Shown piece after piece: positions 6,888 to 14,209 of a DNA stretch of 32,583 nt. Below the pieces are notes generated by a model. The model saw only the letters and a list, made by a program, of their open reading frames with translations, ran no database searches and was not told the DNA's origin. The first letter of the stretch is position 1. Every line of letters begins with the position of its first letter. The DNA lies in assembly GCA_021824345.1 (NCBI GenBank), contig JAKAKW010000008.1:1-32583 (forward strand), given 5' to 3'. A program made the translations under genes and the position numbers. The stretch comes from a bacterium (GTDB taxonomy: Bacteria; Patescibacteriota; Minisyncoccia; Phycocordibacterales; UBA9973).

Positions 6888-6917
6888 CTGACGTTTCTTT
6901 CAGTAAATAGTATTTTC

Positions 6918-6926
6918 TGTTAAAAT
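6918..6926 (+). promoter_or_regulatory. Extended -10 promoter of the MazG-like gene, leaderless
   Basis: TGT-TAAAAT followed by exactly 6 nt and the ATG at 6933; same geometry as the promoters at 844, 5964 and 14141. Confidence 0.5.
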
Positions 6927-6932
6927 AAAGCT

Positions 6933-7235
6933 ATGGAAGCAAAAGAGTTTCAAAAGAAATGTGCCGATTTAGTGGAAAAAATGGATGACAAATTCGGCGT
7001 GGAAAGAAATCCCCAACTTTCTTTTACTCAGATGGTGGAAGAAATAGGAGAATTGGCAAAAGACATAAATCTCAAGCAATTAAGAAAAAAGGATCCGGAT
7101 ATGGAAAATTTATCTGGAGAATTTGCGGACGTATTTATGCAATTGTCCGCTCTTGCCCGCATGTACGGAGTAGATTTAGAGGAGGCGGTAGAGAATAAGG
7201 TAAAAGTGTTGAAGAATAGAGGATATATAGATTAA
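6933..7235 (+). CDS. MazG-like nucleotide pyrophosphohydrolase
   Basis: 100 residues, one all-helical MazG-like domain. The metal-binding acidic motif is visible as VEEIGELAKD (about 35-44) and, after a spacer, GEFADVFMQL (about 62-71), the EExxE...ExxD arrangement of all-alpha NTP pyrophosphatases. Such proteins hydrolyse (deoxy)nucleoside triphosphates to monophosphates and pyrophosphate, cleaning up non-canonical nucleotides or supplying dNMP. The exact substrate cannot be read from sequence. The following gene starts 8 nt after its stop, suggesting one transcript. Confidence 0.85.
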   Translation: MEAKEFQKKCADLVEKMDDKFGVERNPQLSFTQMVEEIGELAKDINLKQLRKKDPDMENLSGEFADVFMQLSALARMYGVDLEEAVENKVKVLKNRGYID

Positions 7236-7243
7236 ATATTCCA

Positions 7244-7552
7244 ATGCCGTCTAAAAAACTTTCTCCAACAGCTTTGCACGAAATACCGGCGGATTTGCGC
7301 AAGGCTTTATTGTCCAACTCTAAAGCCCGTGCGGCATGGGAAGATATTACTCCGCTGGCGCGCAACGAGTGGGTTTGTTGGACGATTTCAGTGAAGAATC
7401 CGGAGACCAGGAAAGAGCATGTGAAAAGAGTGCGCGACGAACTGATCGAGGGCATGCGCCGGCCGTGCTGCTGGCCGGGATGTATGCACAGGAGCGATAA
7501 GCCTCTCAGCCCTTCGCAAAAATACGTGCTTAGCAAGAAAGATAAAAAATAA
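7244..7552 (+). CDS. YdeI/OmpD-associated family protein
   Basis: 102 residues. The stretch IPADLRKALLSNSKARAAW followed by TPLARNEWVCWTISVKNPETR and HVKRVRDELIEGMRRPCCWPG matches the C-terminal region of the YdeI/OmpD-associated family (bacteriocin protection in the annotated cases). Many members have an extra N-terminal domain; this is the short stand-alone form. Molecular function is not established. It converges on the EEP-family gene with only 3 nt between the two stop codons. Confidence 0.75.
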   Translation: MPSKKLSPTALHEIPADLRKALLSNSKARAAWEDITPLARNEWVCWTISVKNPETRKEHVKRVRDELIEGMRRPCCWPGCMHRSDKPLSPSQKYVLSKKDKK

Positions 7553-7555
7553 AAT

Positions 7556-8296
7556 CTATTCCAGTTCCGCTTTTACTATAAAAGCCAGATGGTCCGAGAA
7601 GGGCGGCTGTTTCTGGGCGTAGAAATCATGCACTTTGAATTCTTCGCTTAGCAAGATGTAATCAAAAGAATGACGCGGCTTCCAGGCGGGAAAAGTCTTG
7701 GCAGTGTAAAGCTGTTTGAGCCTGGTTTCCGCTCGCAGGCCGTCAAAGACAGAACGGTCTTTTTCGTTGAAATCTCCCGCCAGAATGATCGGGCCGGTGC
7801 GGGATTTAATGTTCTTTTTCATTACTTCAAGCTGTTTCAGTCGAACGTGCCGAGTGAGCGCCATATGCGCCAGAAATACCGTTACTTTCTTTCCTCCCAT
7901 ATCCATTACAGCTTCTTCCAGCGCCATGCGCATTGTTTCTTTAGGCAGAAGGTGCGAAGCGAAGCTGGAAAGAGGATAGCTCGAAAGCATTGCGTTGCCT
8001 TCATGCGCCATGAATTTCGCTAATTTCTGCGAAGAAAAAAAATGCGCGTACGGCAAACCGGATGCTTCCTTTAAAAATTCCGTCTGCGAGCGGAATCCGG
8101 TGCGCAATGATTTTTCCGATACCTCGCTCATCAGAGCAATGCCAATGCTTTCCGCTTTTATCATTTCCCCGCATTTCTTAAGCGGTTTATGCGAGTGAGG
8201 AAGCCAATATTTCCACATAAATAGCGGCCATTGTATCAGCCCGTGAGTGGCCGACACGGCCGACTGCATATTGATGGCGGCGATATTGATTTTCAT
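7556..8296 (-). CDS. Endonuclease/exonuclease/phosphatase (EEP) family protein
   Basis: 246 residues. EEP (DNase I/AP-endonuclease fold) motifs occur in order: INIAAINMQS at the start, a metal-binding acidic residue in LMSEVSEKS (~58), HEGNAMLSSYPL, the LAHMALTRH strand, the signature IILAGDFNE (~170-178), FDYILLS, and the terminal SDHLAF with the catalytic Asp-His. It should cleave phosphodiesters in nucleic acids, sugars or lipids; the family does not settle which. No signal peptide. A TGG-TATAAT extended -10 at 8316-8308 lies 11 nt upstream, giving a leader of only about 4-5 nt. Confidence 0.85.
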   Translation of the reverse strand: MKINIAAINMQSAVSATHGLIQWPLFMWKYWLPHSHKPLKKCGEMIKAESIGIALMSEVSEKSLRTGFRSQTEFLKEASGLPYAHFFSSQKLAKFMAHEGNAMLSSYPLSSFASHLLPKETMRMALEEAVMDMGGKKVTVFLAHMALTRHVRLKQLEVMKKNIKSRTGPIILAGDFNEKDRSVFDGLRAETRLKQLYTAKTFPAWKPRHSFDYILLSEEFKVHDFYAQKQPPFSDHLAFIVKAELE

Positions 8297-8307
8297 TTTA
8301 TAAAGGA

Positions 8308-8316
8308 ATTATACCA
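8308..8316 (-). promoter_or_regulatory. Extended -10 promoter of the EEP-family gene
   Basis: Minus-strand TGG-TATAAT ends 11 nt before the ATG at 8296, so the leader would be about 4-5 nt. Confidence 0.5.
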
Positions 8317-8352
8317 TTCAGAATCCGCGGGAAGCCAGCCGGCCTTGAATTG

Positions 8353-8361
8353 TGGTAATAT
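8353..8361 (+). promoter_or_regulatory. Extended -10 promoter of the SemiSWEET gene, leaderless
   Basis: TGG-TAATAT followed by 7 nt and the ATG at 8369. This supports the short start rather than the upstream in-frame start at 8231, which would overlap the divergent EEP gene. Confidence 0.5.
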
Positions 8362-8368
8362 TGGAAAC

Positions 8369-8731
8369 ATGCAGGGACTTATTCACAAGCACAAGCATGA
8401 AAGGAAAGCGGCGAAAGAGGCGGAGGAAGCTGTATCCGGCGGAGCCGTCCAGACGCCTCGGAGCCAGAAATTTTTGGAAAAACTGCTGGACAGGATTACT
8501 CTTCTGGCCGGCATTTTGGGCCCGCTGATGGTCTTTCCTCAAATTTACAAAATATTTTCCTCTCATAATGCGGCCGGAGTATCTGCCCTTTCTTGGGGAG
8601 CTTTCGCGGTGCTGGATATTCCTTTCATTTTTTACGGCATATACCATAAGGACAAGCCTATCGTTATCACTTACGCAATGTTCTGCGTCGCCAACAGCAT
8701 AGTGGCCGTAGGAGCGCTTATATACAAATAA
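8369..8731 (+). CDS. SemiSWEET/PQ-loop sugar transporter
   Basis: 120 residues from the ATG at 8369; the longer frame back to 8231 is antisense to the EEP gene and is rejected. After a charged ~40-residue N-terminal extension (HKHERKAAKEAEE) come three membrane helices. The PQ motif is in the first one (GPLMVFPQIYKIFSSHNAAG), followed by VSALSW, the arrangement of bacterial SemiSWEETs. These dimerise to form a bidirectional sugar facilitator. The extension is longer than in typical 85-100-residue SemiSWEETs and may be a cytoplasmic tail. The next gene starts 35 nt downstream behind its own -10 box. Confidence 0.8.
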   Translation: MQGLIHKHKHERKAAKEAEEAVSGGAVQTPRSQKFLEKLLDRITLLAGILGPLMVFPQIYKIFSSHNAAGVSALSWGAFAVLDIPFIFYGIYHKDKPIVITYAMFCVANSIVAVGALIYK

Positions 8732-8753
8732 AAGAACTGGCCGTTATATGGTG

Positions 8754-8759
8754 TATAAT
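8754..8759 (+). promoter_or_regulatory. -10 box of murT-gatD, near-leaderless
   Basis: TATAAT ends 7 nt before the ATG at 8767. There is no TGN extension. It supports the 8767 start over the internal Met at 8827. Confidence 0.45.
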
Positions 8760-8766
8760 TAGCGGT

Positions 8767-10143
8767 ATGAAGGGAGAGAAAGGCTCGAACAAGGGAGGCG
8801 TATTTTTTCCGATTTTTTCGGCAAAGATGCTGTATTTTTTCTCCCGCCTTTTCAGCGCGGGCAGGGGATCCACTTGGCCGGGGGAGATTGCTTTGCGGAT
8901 TCGGAAAGATTTCGTTCGGCGAGTGGCGGAAAGAAACAGGCAATTGAAAACCGTCTTCGTAATCGGCACCAACGGCAAAACCACTTCCTCCAAACTTCTC
9001 GCTCACGTGCTCCGCAAATCCGGCACCGGCGTTTTTTCGAACGATTCCGGCGCGAATCTTTTAAACGGCGTCGCTTCCGCGCTAATTAAACACGCGAATT
9101 TGTCCGGGCGCATAAATGAGCAGGCGGCTGTTTTTGAAATAGACGAAAACGCTCTTCCTCATGTCGTTCGGCAGATCAGGCCGTCCGCCATATTAGCTCT
9201 GGATCTTTTCCGCGACCAGCTGGACCGCTATGGGGAAGTGGACGCCATCACCGCGCGCTGGAAAAAAGTTTTCGCGGAACTGCCGGCGGGAACCATTCTG
9301 GTCCTAAACGGGCAAGACCCTGCCATCTTTTACTTGGGGCAAAATGTTCCTCATCTTTCCGTTCATTATTTCGGCCTGCCGAAGGAAACCCTTTATGAAA
9401 AAAGCGCCGCTCTGGACGCGGATTCGGTTTTCTGCCCTAACTGTTCGGCCCGCCTGCATTTTTCCGCTCTGGCATATTCGCATATAGGCATTTTCCGCTG
9501 TCCGAAATGCGGACTGGACAACAGCCGGTCCTCGGAAGATTTGTCTGAGAAAATGGAAAATCCTCTGCGCGGACTTTTCAACCGGTACAATTTGAGCGGA
9601 GCAATGCTCGCGGCCGAGGCGGTTTTCGGCATATCCCCGGTGAAATTCGCCAGGTTTTTGGAAGGATTCCGCCCCTCTTTCGGCCGGCAGGAAAAAATAG
9701 AGTACCAGGGGAGGAACTTTATTCTCCAGCTTTCCAAAAATCCCGTGGGCTTCAATCGATCCTTGGATCTTCTTGAAGACGCGCGCGAGCCGGTGGAAAA
9801 TGTGCTTGTCATTTTGAACGATAATATTCCGGACGGCCGGGACGTGTCTTGGATATGGGATGTGGAATTTGAGCGGCTGATCGCGCGCGCCGGCCGAATA
9901 TGGGTGTCGGGACTGCGGGCATATGACCTGGCCGTCCGCCTGAAATATGCCGTCCGGGAAGTTTTTGTCCCTGAAGAATGGCATGAAACCGCGGAAAAGA
10001 AAATATTAGTGGAGGAAAATATGGACAAGATGCTGGAAAAAATAATGCAAGCGTCCAAGCCGGGGGATACGATCAATGTTCTTCCGGTGTATTCGGCAAT
10101 GCTCGCTTTGCGGAAAAAATTAAGCGGAAAAACTTTTAAATGA
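8767..10143 (+). CDS. murT: Lipid II isoglutaminyl synthase subunit MurT (Mur-ligase-like)
   Basis: 458 residues. MurT binds ATP and activates the D-glutamate alpha-carboxylate of lipid II, which is then amidated with ammonia from GatD. The central Mur-ligase P-loop GTNGKTT is at 67-73. A Cys4 zinc ribbon typical of MurT is present (Cys223, 226, 245, 248). The C-terminal MurT domain (DUF1727) carries NDNIPDGRDVSWIWD with the conserved Asp residues. gatD starts 1 nt after the murT stop. The pair indicates a peptidoglycan wall with D-isoglutamine, as in Gram-positives and many CPR bacteria. The first ~20 residues are less certain; an internal Met21 is possible. Confidence 0.93.
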   Translation: MKGEKGSNKGGVFFPIFSAKMLYFFSRLFSAGRGSTWPGEIALRIRKDFVRRVAERNRQLKTVFVIGTNGKTTSSKLLAHVLRKSGTGVFSNDSGANLLNGVASALIKHANLSGRINEQAAVFEIDENALPHVVRQIRPSAILALDLFRDQLDRYGEVDAITARWKKVFAELPAGTILVLNGQDPAIFYLGQNVPHLSVHYFGLPKETLYEKSAALDADSVFCPNCSARLHFSALAYSHIGIFRCPKCGLDNSRSSEDLSEKMENPLRGLFNRYNLSGAMLAAEAVFGISPVKFARFLEGFRPSFGRQEKIEYQGRNFILQLSKNPVGFNRSLDLLEDAREPVENVLVILNDNIPDGRDVSWIWDVEFERLIARAGRIWVSGLRAYDLAVRLKYAVREVFVPEEWHETAEKKILVEENMDKMLEKIMQASKPGDTINVLPVYSAMLALRKKLSGKTFK

Positions 10144-10144
10144 T

Positions 10145-10930
10145 ATGAATGAAACGACGGAAAAAAATATGGGCACGGGAAGGGACCATCTGGTGATCGG
10201 GTGGCTGTACCCGGAACTCATGAGCACGTACGGCGATCAAGGAAATGTGCGCATCCTGCTTGATCGGGCCAAGGGCAGGGGAATTTCAGCGGAGGCGCGG
10301 ATAATTTCCCTTGATAGTCCGGCGCGGGAGATTGCCAAAGCCGACCTGCTTTTTATGGGCGGAGCCCAAGACCAGTCCCAAAAAATCGTATCCGACGATC
10401 TGATGAAAAAAAAATCAGTCTTGGAGGAAGCGGTGAAAAGAGGGGTGCCGGGCTTGTACGTGTGCGGGGCATATCAGCTTCTGGGGCAGCATTACGCCAT
10501 AGGGGAACATACAAAGATGCCCGGCCTTGGAATCTTTGACTGCCATACGGAAAATCCCGGGACGGGAAATAGAATGATAGGGGAGATCGTATTAGAAGCG
10601 GAGGTTCCCGGAATTTCAGATCGCCTGGTTGCGGGCTTTGAAAACCACGGCGGCCGGACTTTTTTGCATAATTCCGCCGGTTCTTTCGGAAAAGTGAAAA
10701 GCGGCTTCGGAAATAACGGTGAAGACGGAAAGGAAGGCATTTTATACAAGAACAGCATAGGCACTTATCTGCATGGGCCGATTTTGTCTAAAAATCCCGC
10801 TCTGGCGGACTGGCTCATCGGCAAAGCGTATGAAATCAAATACGGATTGCCCGTTGAACTGGCTTCGCTGGATGATGATTTTGAGCGGAAGGCCCGAGCT
10901 GTGTTGTTAAAAAGGGCCGGAATCCGTTGA
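10145..10930 (+). CDS. gatD: Lipid II isoglutaminyl synthase, glutamine amidotransferase subunit GatD
   Basis: 261 residues, a CobB/CobQ-like class I glutaminase. It releases ammonia from glutamine for MurT. The nucleophile is Cys107 in LYVCGAYQLLG, and the catalytic His is His210 in TYLHGPIL. The N-terminal GWLYPELMSTYGDQGN segment is the family signature. As in other GatD proteins the third triad residue is not obvious. It is separated from murT by 1 nt, which ensures coupled synthesis of the heterodimer. Confidence 0.93.
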   Translation: MNETTEKNMGTGRDHLVIGWLYPELMSTYGDQGNVRILLDRAKGRGISAEARIISLDSPAREIAKADLLFMGGAQDQSQKIVSDDLMKKKSVLEEAVKRGVPGLYVCGAYQLLGQHYAIGEHTKMPGLGIFDCHTENPGTGNRMIGEIVLEAEVPGISDRLVAGFENHGGRTFLHNSAGSFGKVKSGFGNNGEDGKEGILYKNSIGTYLHGPILSKNPALADWLIGKAYEIKYGLPVELASLDDDFERKARAVLLKRAGIR

Positions 10931-10974
10931 ATCCGGCTGATCCGCTCTTTTGCGCTTTCCCGGGCATTTTGCGG

Positions 10975-10983
10975 TGATATAAT
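10975..10983 (+). promoter_or_regulatory. Extended -10 promoter upstream of the exported small proteins
   Basis: TGA-TATAAT, followed by 6 nt and an ATG at 10990 that opens a 21-codon frame, or by a ~60-nt leader to the ATG at 11052. Confidence 0.5.
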
Positions 10984-10989
10984 GTATAA

Positions 10990-11055
10990 ATGCGGCGGCG
11001 CATGAATCGGTGCGCTTTTCCGCCAATTAGCAATAATTTTCAAAATATTTTATGA
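10990..11055 (+). CDS. Possible 21-residue leaderless leader peptide
   Basis: ATG at 10990 lies exactly 6 nt after TATAAT, the spacing used by other leaderless genes here. The frame begins MRRRMNRC and ends ILQ-free at FQNIL with a TGA at 11053-11055 that overlaps the next ATG (11052) as ATGA. The geometry fits an upstream ORF translationally coupled to the membrane protein. The peptide has no recognisable homology and the short ORF could be chance. Confidence 0.3.
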   Translation: MRRRMNRCAFPPISNNFQNIL

Positions 11056-11318
11056 CAAAGACGGCAAAAATATGGCTGACCATCATAATCGTGATAGTCG
11101 TCGCGGCCGTGATCTGGATTCTTTTCGCCGGATCTCCGGCCCAAGCCCCGACCGCTATGGAAAACAATTCTTCCGCGGTTTCCGTTCCCACCGGAGCGGC
11201 CACGGGCCTCACCACCAAGCCGACGGATGCGTCGAATTCGGCTTTGGAAAAAGATCTCAACTCCGTAAATTCCCAGATGAATAATCTCGGCGCCGACGCT
11301 TCCAACGCGGCTCAGTAG
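11052..11318 (+). CDS. Small single-pass membrane protein, unknown function
   Basis: 88 residues. One N-terminal membrane helix (about 7-26, IWLTIIIVIVVAAVIWILFA) is followed by a low-complexity external tail rich in Ala, Ser, Thr and Asn that ends in a short predicted helix (LEKDLNSVNSQMNNL). No recognised family; CPR genomes have many of these. It is followed at 42 nt by the exported helical protein, probably in the same transcript. Confidence 0.7.
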   Translation: MTKTAKIWLTIIIVIVVAAVIWILFAGSPAQAPTAMENNSSAVSVPTGAATGLTTKPTDASNSALEKDLNSVNSQMNNLGADASNAAQ

Positions 11319-11360
11319 GAATACGGAATCATTATCATGTTAACTTTAAAAACATCAACC

Positions 11361-12329
11361 ATGAAAAATAAATTTACAAAAAGAGCTGTTTCCGCGGCCG
11401 CGGTTTTGTCGCTGGCTGTAGCCTTGCCGGTATTCGCCCAAGGGCCGGCGGGTTCCGGAGGCGTTCCCGGGGGAACATTTCGTTTTTCCGCCGGACAGCC
11501 CGGAGAGGGAGCTAATGCTTCCGTGCAAGGAAGAACCGAAACGCGCTTCGGACAGGAGAACGGACAAGCCGGTCTGCAGAATGAAGCGGAAATAAGAACT
11601 CAAACGCGCGAGCGCACCGCCAGCGGATCAGATCAAGGATTGGCGAACAGGATTCAGAACAACCAGGATAGGGGAGAAAAGCAGATTCAGGCGCGCGTTG
11701 AAGCTTTAAATAGATTGCTTACCCGCGTCGGAACCATGAAGAATCTTTCAGACAGCCAGAAGTCGGCGCTTTCTTCCACCATCCAATCCGCCATAACCGA
11801 CATGACAAATCTCGAAGCGAAGATCAAGGCCGATACCACTGCTGCGGAATTGAGCGCGGATCTGAAAACCATCGCCCCGGAGTACAGGATATATATGCTG
11901 GTCATGCCGCAAACCTCCGTGCTTTCGGCGGTTGACCGCATCAATACCTTGGTGGCCTCTCTGAAAACCATCCAGTCTAAAATCCAGTCTAGGGTTTCTT
12001 CCGACTCCGCTTTGTCCGGCAACGCGTCTGTTTCCGCCAGTATTTCGGACATGACCGCCAAGCTTTCCGATGCTTTAAGCCAAGCCGCGGCCGCCCAGGC
12101 GGAAGTGGAAGCATTGAAGCCCGACCAGGGAGATAAGGCCATAATGCAATCCAACGATGCGGCCCTGAAGGACGCGCGAGCGAAAATAAAAACGGCAATT
12201 GAAGATTTGCAGGCGGCCCGCAAAGATGCCAGGGACGTAATCGTTCTGATTACAGGCAACAACAATATTGGAGATTCATCCTTGATGAATTCCGATACTT
12301 CCGCTTCCGGAACGGCAACGGGGCAGTAA
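11361..12329 (+). CDS. Secreted helical (coiled-coil) protein of unknown function
   Basis: 322 residues from the ATG at 11361; the in-frame ATG at 11337 would put eight residues ahead of the signal peptide. The N-terminus is a clear Sec signal (MKNKFTKRAVSAAAVLSLAV, probable cleavage after VFA). A Gly/Gln/Arg-rich linker (about 27-100) follows, then long Ala/Ser/Lys-rich helices (about 105-300) with heptad-like spacing, such as VEALNRLLTRVGTM and AQAEVEALKPD. Composition suggests an extended surface or cell-wall-associated protein. No enzymatic motif. Confidence 0.75.
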   Translation: MKNKFTKRAVSAAAVLSLAVALPVFAQGPAGSGGVPGGTFRFSAGQPGEGANASVQGRTETRFGQENGQAGLQNEAEIRTQTRERTASGSDQGLANRIQNNQDRGEKQIQARVEALNRLLTRVGTMKNLSDSQKSALSSTIQSAITDMTNLEAKIKADTTAAELSADLKTIAPEYRIYMLVMPQTSVLSAVDRINTLVASLKTIQSKIQSRVSSDSALSGNASVSASISDMTAKLSDALSQAAAAQAEVEALKPDQGDKAIMQSNDAALKDARAKIKTAIEDLQAARKDARDVIVLITGNNNIGDSSLMNSDTSASGTATGQ

Positions 12330-12358
12330 AGACGGATATTATTCTCTAGTTCCCCTTT

Positions 12359-13297
12359 TTATTTATCCCAAGGAAAATTCCGGCCGAAGTGCCCCCAGGA
12401 CGAAGTTTCGAAAAATTTGAAACTGTCCAATCCGAGCGCTTGGCGGATGCCTTTGGGAGACAGATCATATCCTTCTATGGGTATTTCTTTGCCGTCTACT
12501 ATGGCTGCGGCCATTACCGGCTCCGCCTTTCCTATGGCATACGCCAATTTGGTGAAAACTTCCTTTGCTCCGAATTTTTTCAGGTAATCCACGGCGATCT
12601 TCCTTGCCATATAGGCTCCGGAGCGGTCTACCTTCGTGTAATCCTTGCCGGAGAATGATCCTCCTCCGATAGTGATTTCCGGTCCGTAGTTGTCCACTAT
12701 GAGTTTCCGGCCGGACAGTCCCGCGTCGGAGTCAAACCCTCCCTGCGACCAATCCCCGGAAGGATTGATCAAATATTCTTCTGCCGGCAGAATGCTCTTG
12801 GCCAAATCCAACAGGTCGTCATGCTTGGCGTTCTGGAAGCTGGCCACTACCGTTTTTATCTTTCCTCCTTCAGTCGTTACCTGCGTTTTTCCGTCGAAGG
12901 GAAATTTTTCATAAATTTTTTTGCACAAGTTCCGGGCCAGTTCATACTCCAAGGGCATCAAGCTTTCCGTCTCCGCGACGGCGTATCCTTTCATGATTCC
13001 CTGATCTCCGGCCCCGCCTCTATCCACTCCTCTCGCTATTTCCGGACTCTGCACCGCGATATTTGAAATCACCTTATAACCGCTTCCGGCGACTTTCGCA
13101 ACAATGGCTTCAATGTCCGGCGAGGCGGAACTCCTCACTTCTCCGTTGATGGTTACCAAGCCATGCCCGCCCATCACTTCTATGCCGGCTCGGCTTTCAG
13201 GGTCGCCTGCCAGGTACGCGTCCAATATTCCGTCTGCGATTCTGTCGCATATTTTGTCGGGATGTTTTTCGGAAACGAATTCCGCAGTTTTAGTCAT
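12359..13297 (-). CDS. metK: S-adenosylmethionine synthetase, short form
   Basis: 312 residues; makes SAM from ATP and methionine. Conserved elements are SEKHPDKICDRIADGILDA (ATP/His loop), the GAGDQGIMKGYA signature, NPSGDWSQGG, GLSGRKLIVD(N)YG, the glycine-rich GGGSFSGKDYTKVDRS loop and the C-terminal GHFGRNFPW. It is about 70 residues shorter than typical bacterial MetK (~384), losing mostly loop sequence, and all catalytic blocks remain. It is preceded by a SAM-I riboswitch, so it is repressed when SAM is plentiful. It is the last gene of the minus-strand group and converges on the exported protein gene. Confidence 0.93.
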   Translation of the reverse strand: MTKTAEFVSEKHPDKICDRIADGILDAYLAGDPESRAGIEVMGGHGLVTINGEVRSSASPDIEAIVAKVAGSGYKVISNIAVQSPEIARGVDRGGAGDQGIMKGYAVAETESLMPLEYELARNLCKKIYEKFPFDGKTQVTTEGGKIKTVVASFQNAKHDDLLDLAKSILPAEEYLINPSGDWSQGGFDSDAGLSGRKLIVDNYGPEITIGGGSFSGKDYTKVDRSGAYMARKIAVDYLKKFGAKEVFTKLAYAIGKAEPVMAAAIVDGKEIPIEGYDLSPKGIRQALGLDSFKFFETSSWGHFGRNFPWDK

Positions 13298-13320
13298 AAT
13301 TTTTTAAAATATTGCCGTAA

Positions 13321-13347
13321 AAAATAAAAAAACCGCCAACGGGGCGG
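13321..13347 (-). terminator. Riboswitch-controlled intrinsic terminator before metK
   Basis: On the minus strand the stem CCGCC-CCGTT-GGCGG is followed by TTTTTTTATTTTTT. It lies directly after the SAM-I aptamer and before the metK ATG at 13297, the usual place for an S-box expression platform. Confidence 0.85.
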
Positions 13348-13356
13348 ATTCGACTG

Positions 13357-13453
13357 TTATCTTTCCCGATTGGGTTGGATTTGGCACCTTGCCTCTATGG
13401 CTGGTTGCCGGGCGAGTCATCAAGCCAATTCTCTCGTCGCCGCTCTCGATAAA
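13357..13453 (-). ncRNA. SAM-I (S-box) riboswitch
   Basis: Read on the minus strand, the aptamer shows the S-box consensus in order: TTTATCGAGAG (P1/P2 start), GGCTTGATGA, CGCCCGGCAACCAGCC, AAGGTGCCAAATCC and the closing AAGATAA that pairs with the start to form P1 (TTATC/GATAA). The terminator follows immediately. SAM binding stabilises the aptamer and frees the terminator, turning metK off. Confidence 0.93.
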
Positions 13454-13470
13454 TATTCTATTGTCGCCTG

Positions 13471-13479
13471 ATTATAGCA
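13471..13479 (-). promoter_or_regulatory. Promoter of the SAM riboswitch-metK transcript
   Basis: Minus-strand TTGCAA, 16 nt, then TATAAT with a TGC extension. The predicted start near 13464 is about 11 nt before the aptamer. Confidence 0.7.
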
Positions 13480-13505
13480 CCTGCAAGTTCTTTTGCAAAT
13501 CGGGA

Positions 13506-14141
13506 TTATTCCGAAAGAGGAAGTTCCGGATTCGCGTTTTCCTTTTTGCGGGAGCGGAGAAAAGAGATCACCGTGGGTATGGATGAAACTACCACTATAA
13601 TGGCGAGAAGGGGAAGGAAGTAGTAGTCGATGTTTGGAATGATCGCTCCAAGAAAATATCCGAGAAGAGAAATGCCGCATCCCCATACTATTCCTCCGAT
13701 GATGTTGTAAGCCACGAAGGACCGGTAATCCATCTTTCCGACCCCCGCCACCACCGGTACGAAAGTCCTAATTACCGGCACGAAGCGGGCGAACACCACC
13801 GTTTTTTTGCCGTATTTTTCAAAAAAGGCCGTGGCTTCGTCCACTCTTTTGCGGTGGAACCAGAAAGATTCCTTTCGATTGAAGATTTTCGGGCCGTACC
13901 TGTGTCCCAAAAAATATCCGACCTGGTCTCCCAAAATGGCGCCGATCGATACCACTATCATAACCAGAAAAATATTCAGGTGCCCCGCCGCGGCCAGAAT
14001 GCCGGCGGTGAAAAGGAGAGTGTCTCCAGGCAGGAAAAATCCGATAAAAATTCCCGATTCCGCGAAAATAATAAGAAGAATGCCGATGTAGCCGGCGGTG
14101 TTGATGAGTCCGATGATGTCCGGATGCAGGATCGCGTTCAT
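13506..14141 (-). CDS. DedA family membrane protein
   Basis: 211 residues. DedA (SNARE-associated/VTT domain) proteins act in membrane lipid or undecaprenyl-phosphate recycling and proton homeostasis. The motifs are AESGIFIGFFLPGDTLLF near the N-terminus (conserved Glu and re-entrant loop), GDQVGYFLGHRYG, and FARFVPVIRTFVPVVAG (conserved Arg-x-Phe-x-Pro loops), then two C-terminal helices. A basic tail (SRKKEN) ends the protein. Near-leaderless start: TGC-TAATAT, 6 nt, ATG. Confidence 0.93.
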   Translation of the reverse strand: MNAILHPDIIGLINTAGYIGILLIIFAESGIFIGFFLPGDTLLFTAGILAAAGHLNIFLVMIVVSIGAILGDQVGYFLGHRYGPKIFNRKESFWFHRKRVDEATAFFEKYGKKTVVFARFVPVIRTFVPVVAGVGKMDYRSFVAYNIIGGIVWGCGISLLGYFLGAIIPNIDYYFLPLLAIIVVVSSIPTVISFLRSRKKENANPELPLSE

Positions 14142-14147
14142 GGATAT

Positions 14148-14156
14148 ATATTAGCA
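14148..14156 (-). promoter_or_regulatory. Extended -10 promoter of dedA, leaderless
   Basis: Minus-strand TGC-TAATAT followed by exactly 6 nt (ATATCC) and the ATG at 14141. Confidence 0.5.
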
Positions 14157-14209
14157 GAAAAGGCCGCTCTCCGCTTGCTTCGCAAAGAGCCGCCGCCCCG
14201 TCTCGTTTC

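Noticed and set aside
8231-8368. Upstream extension of the SemiSWEET gene
   Set aside because: It overlaps the divergent EEP gene and its promoter; a -10 box 7 nt before 8369 supports the short start.
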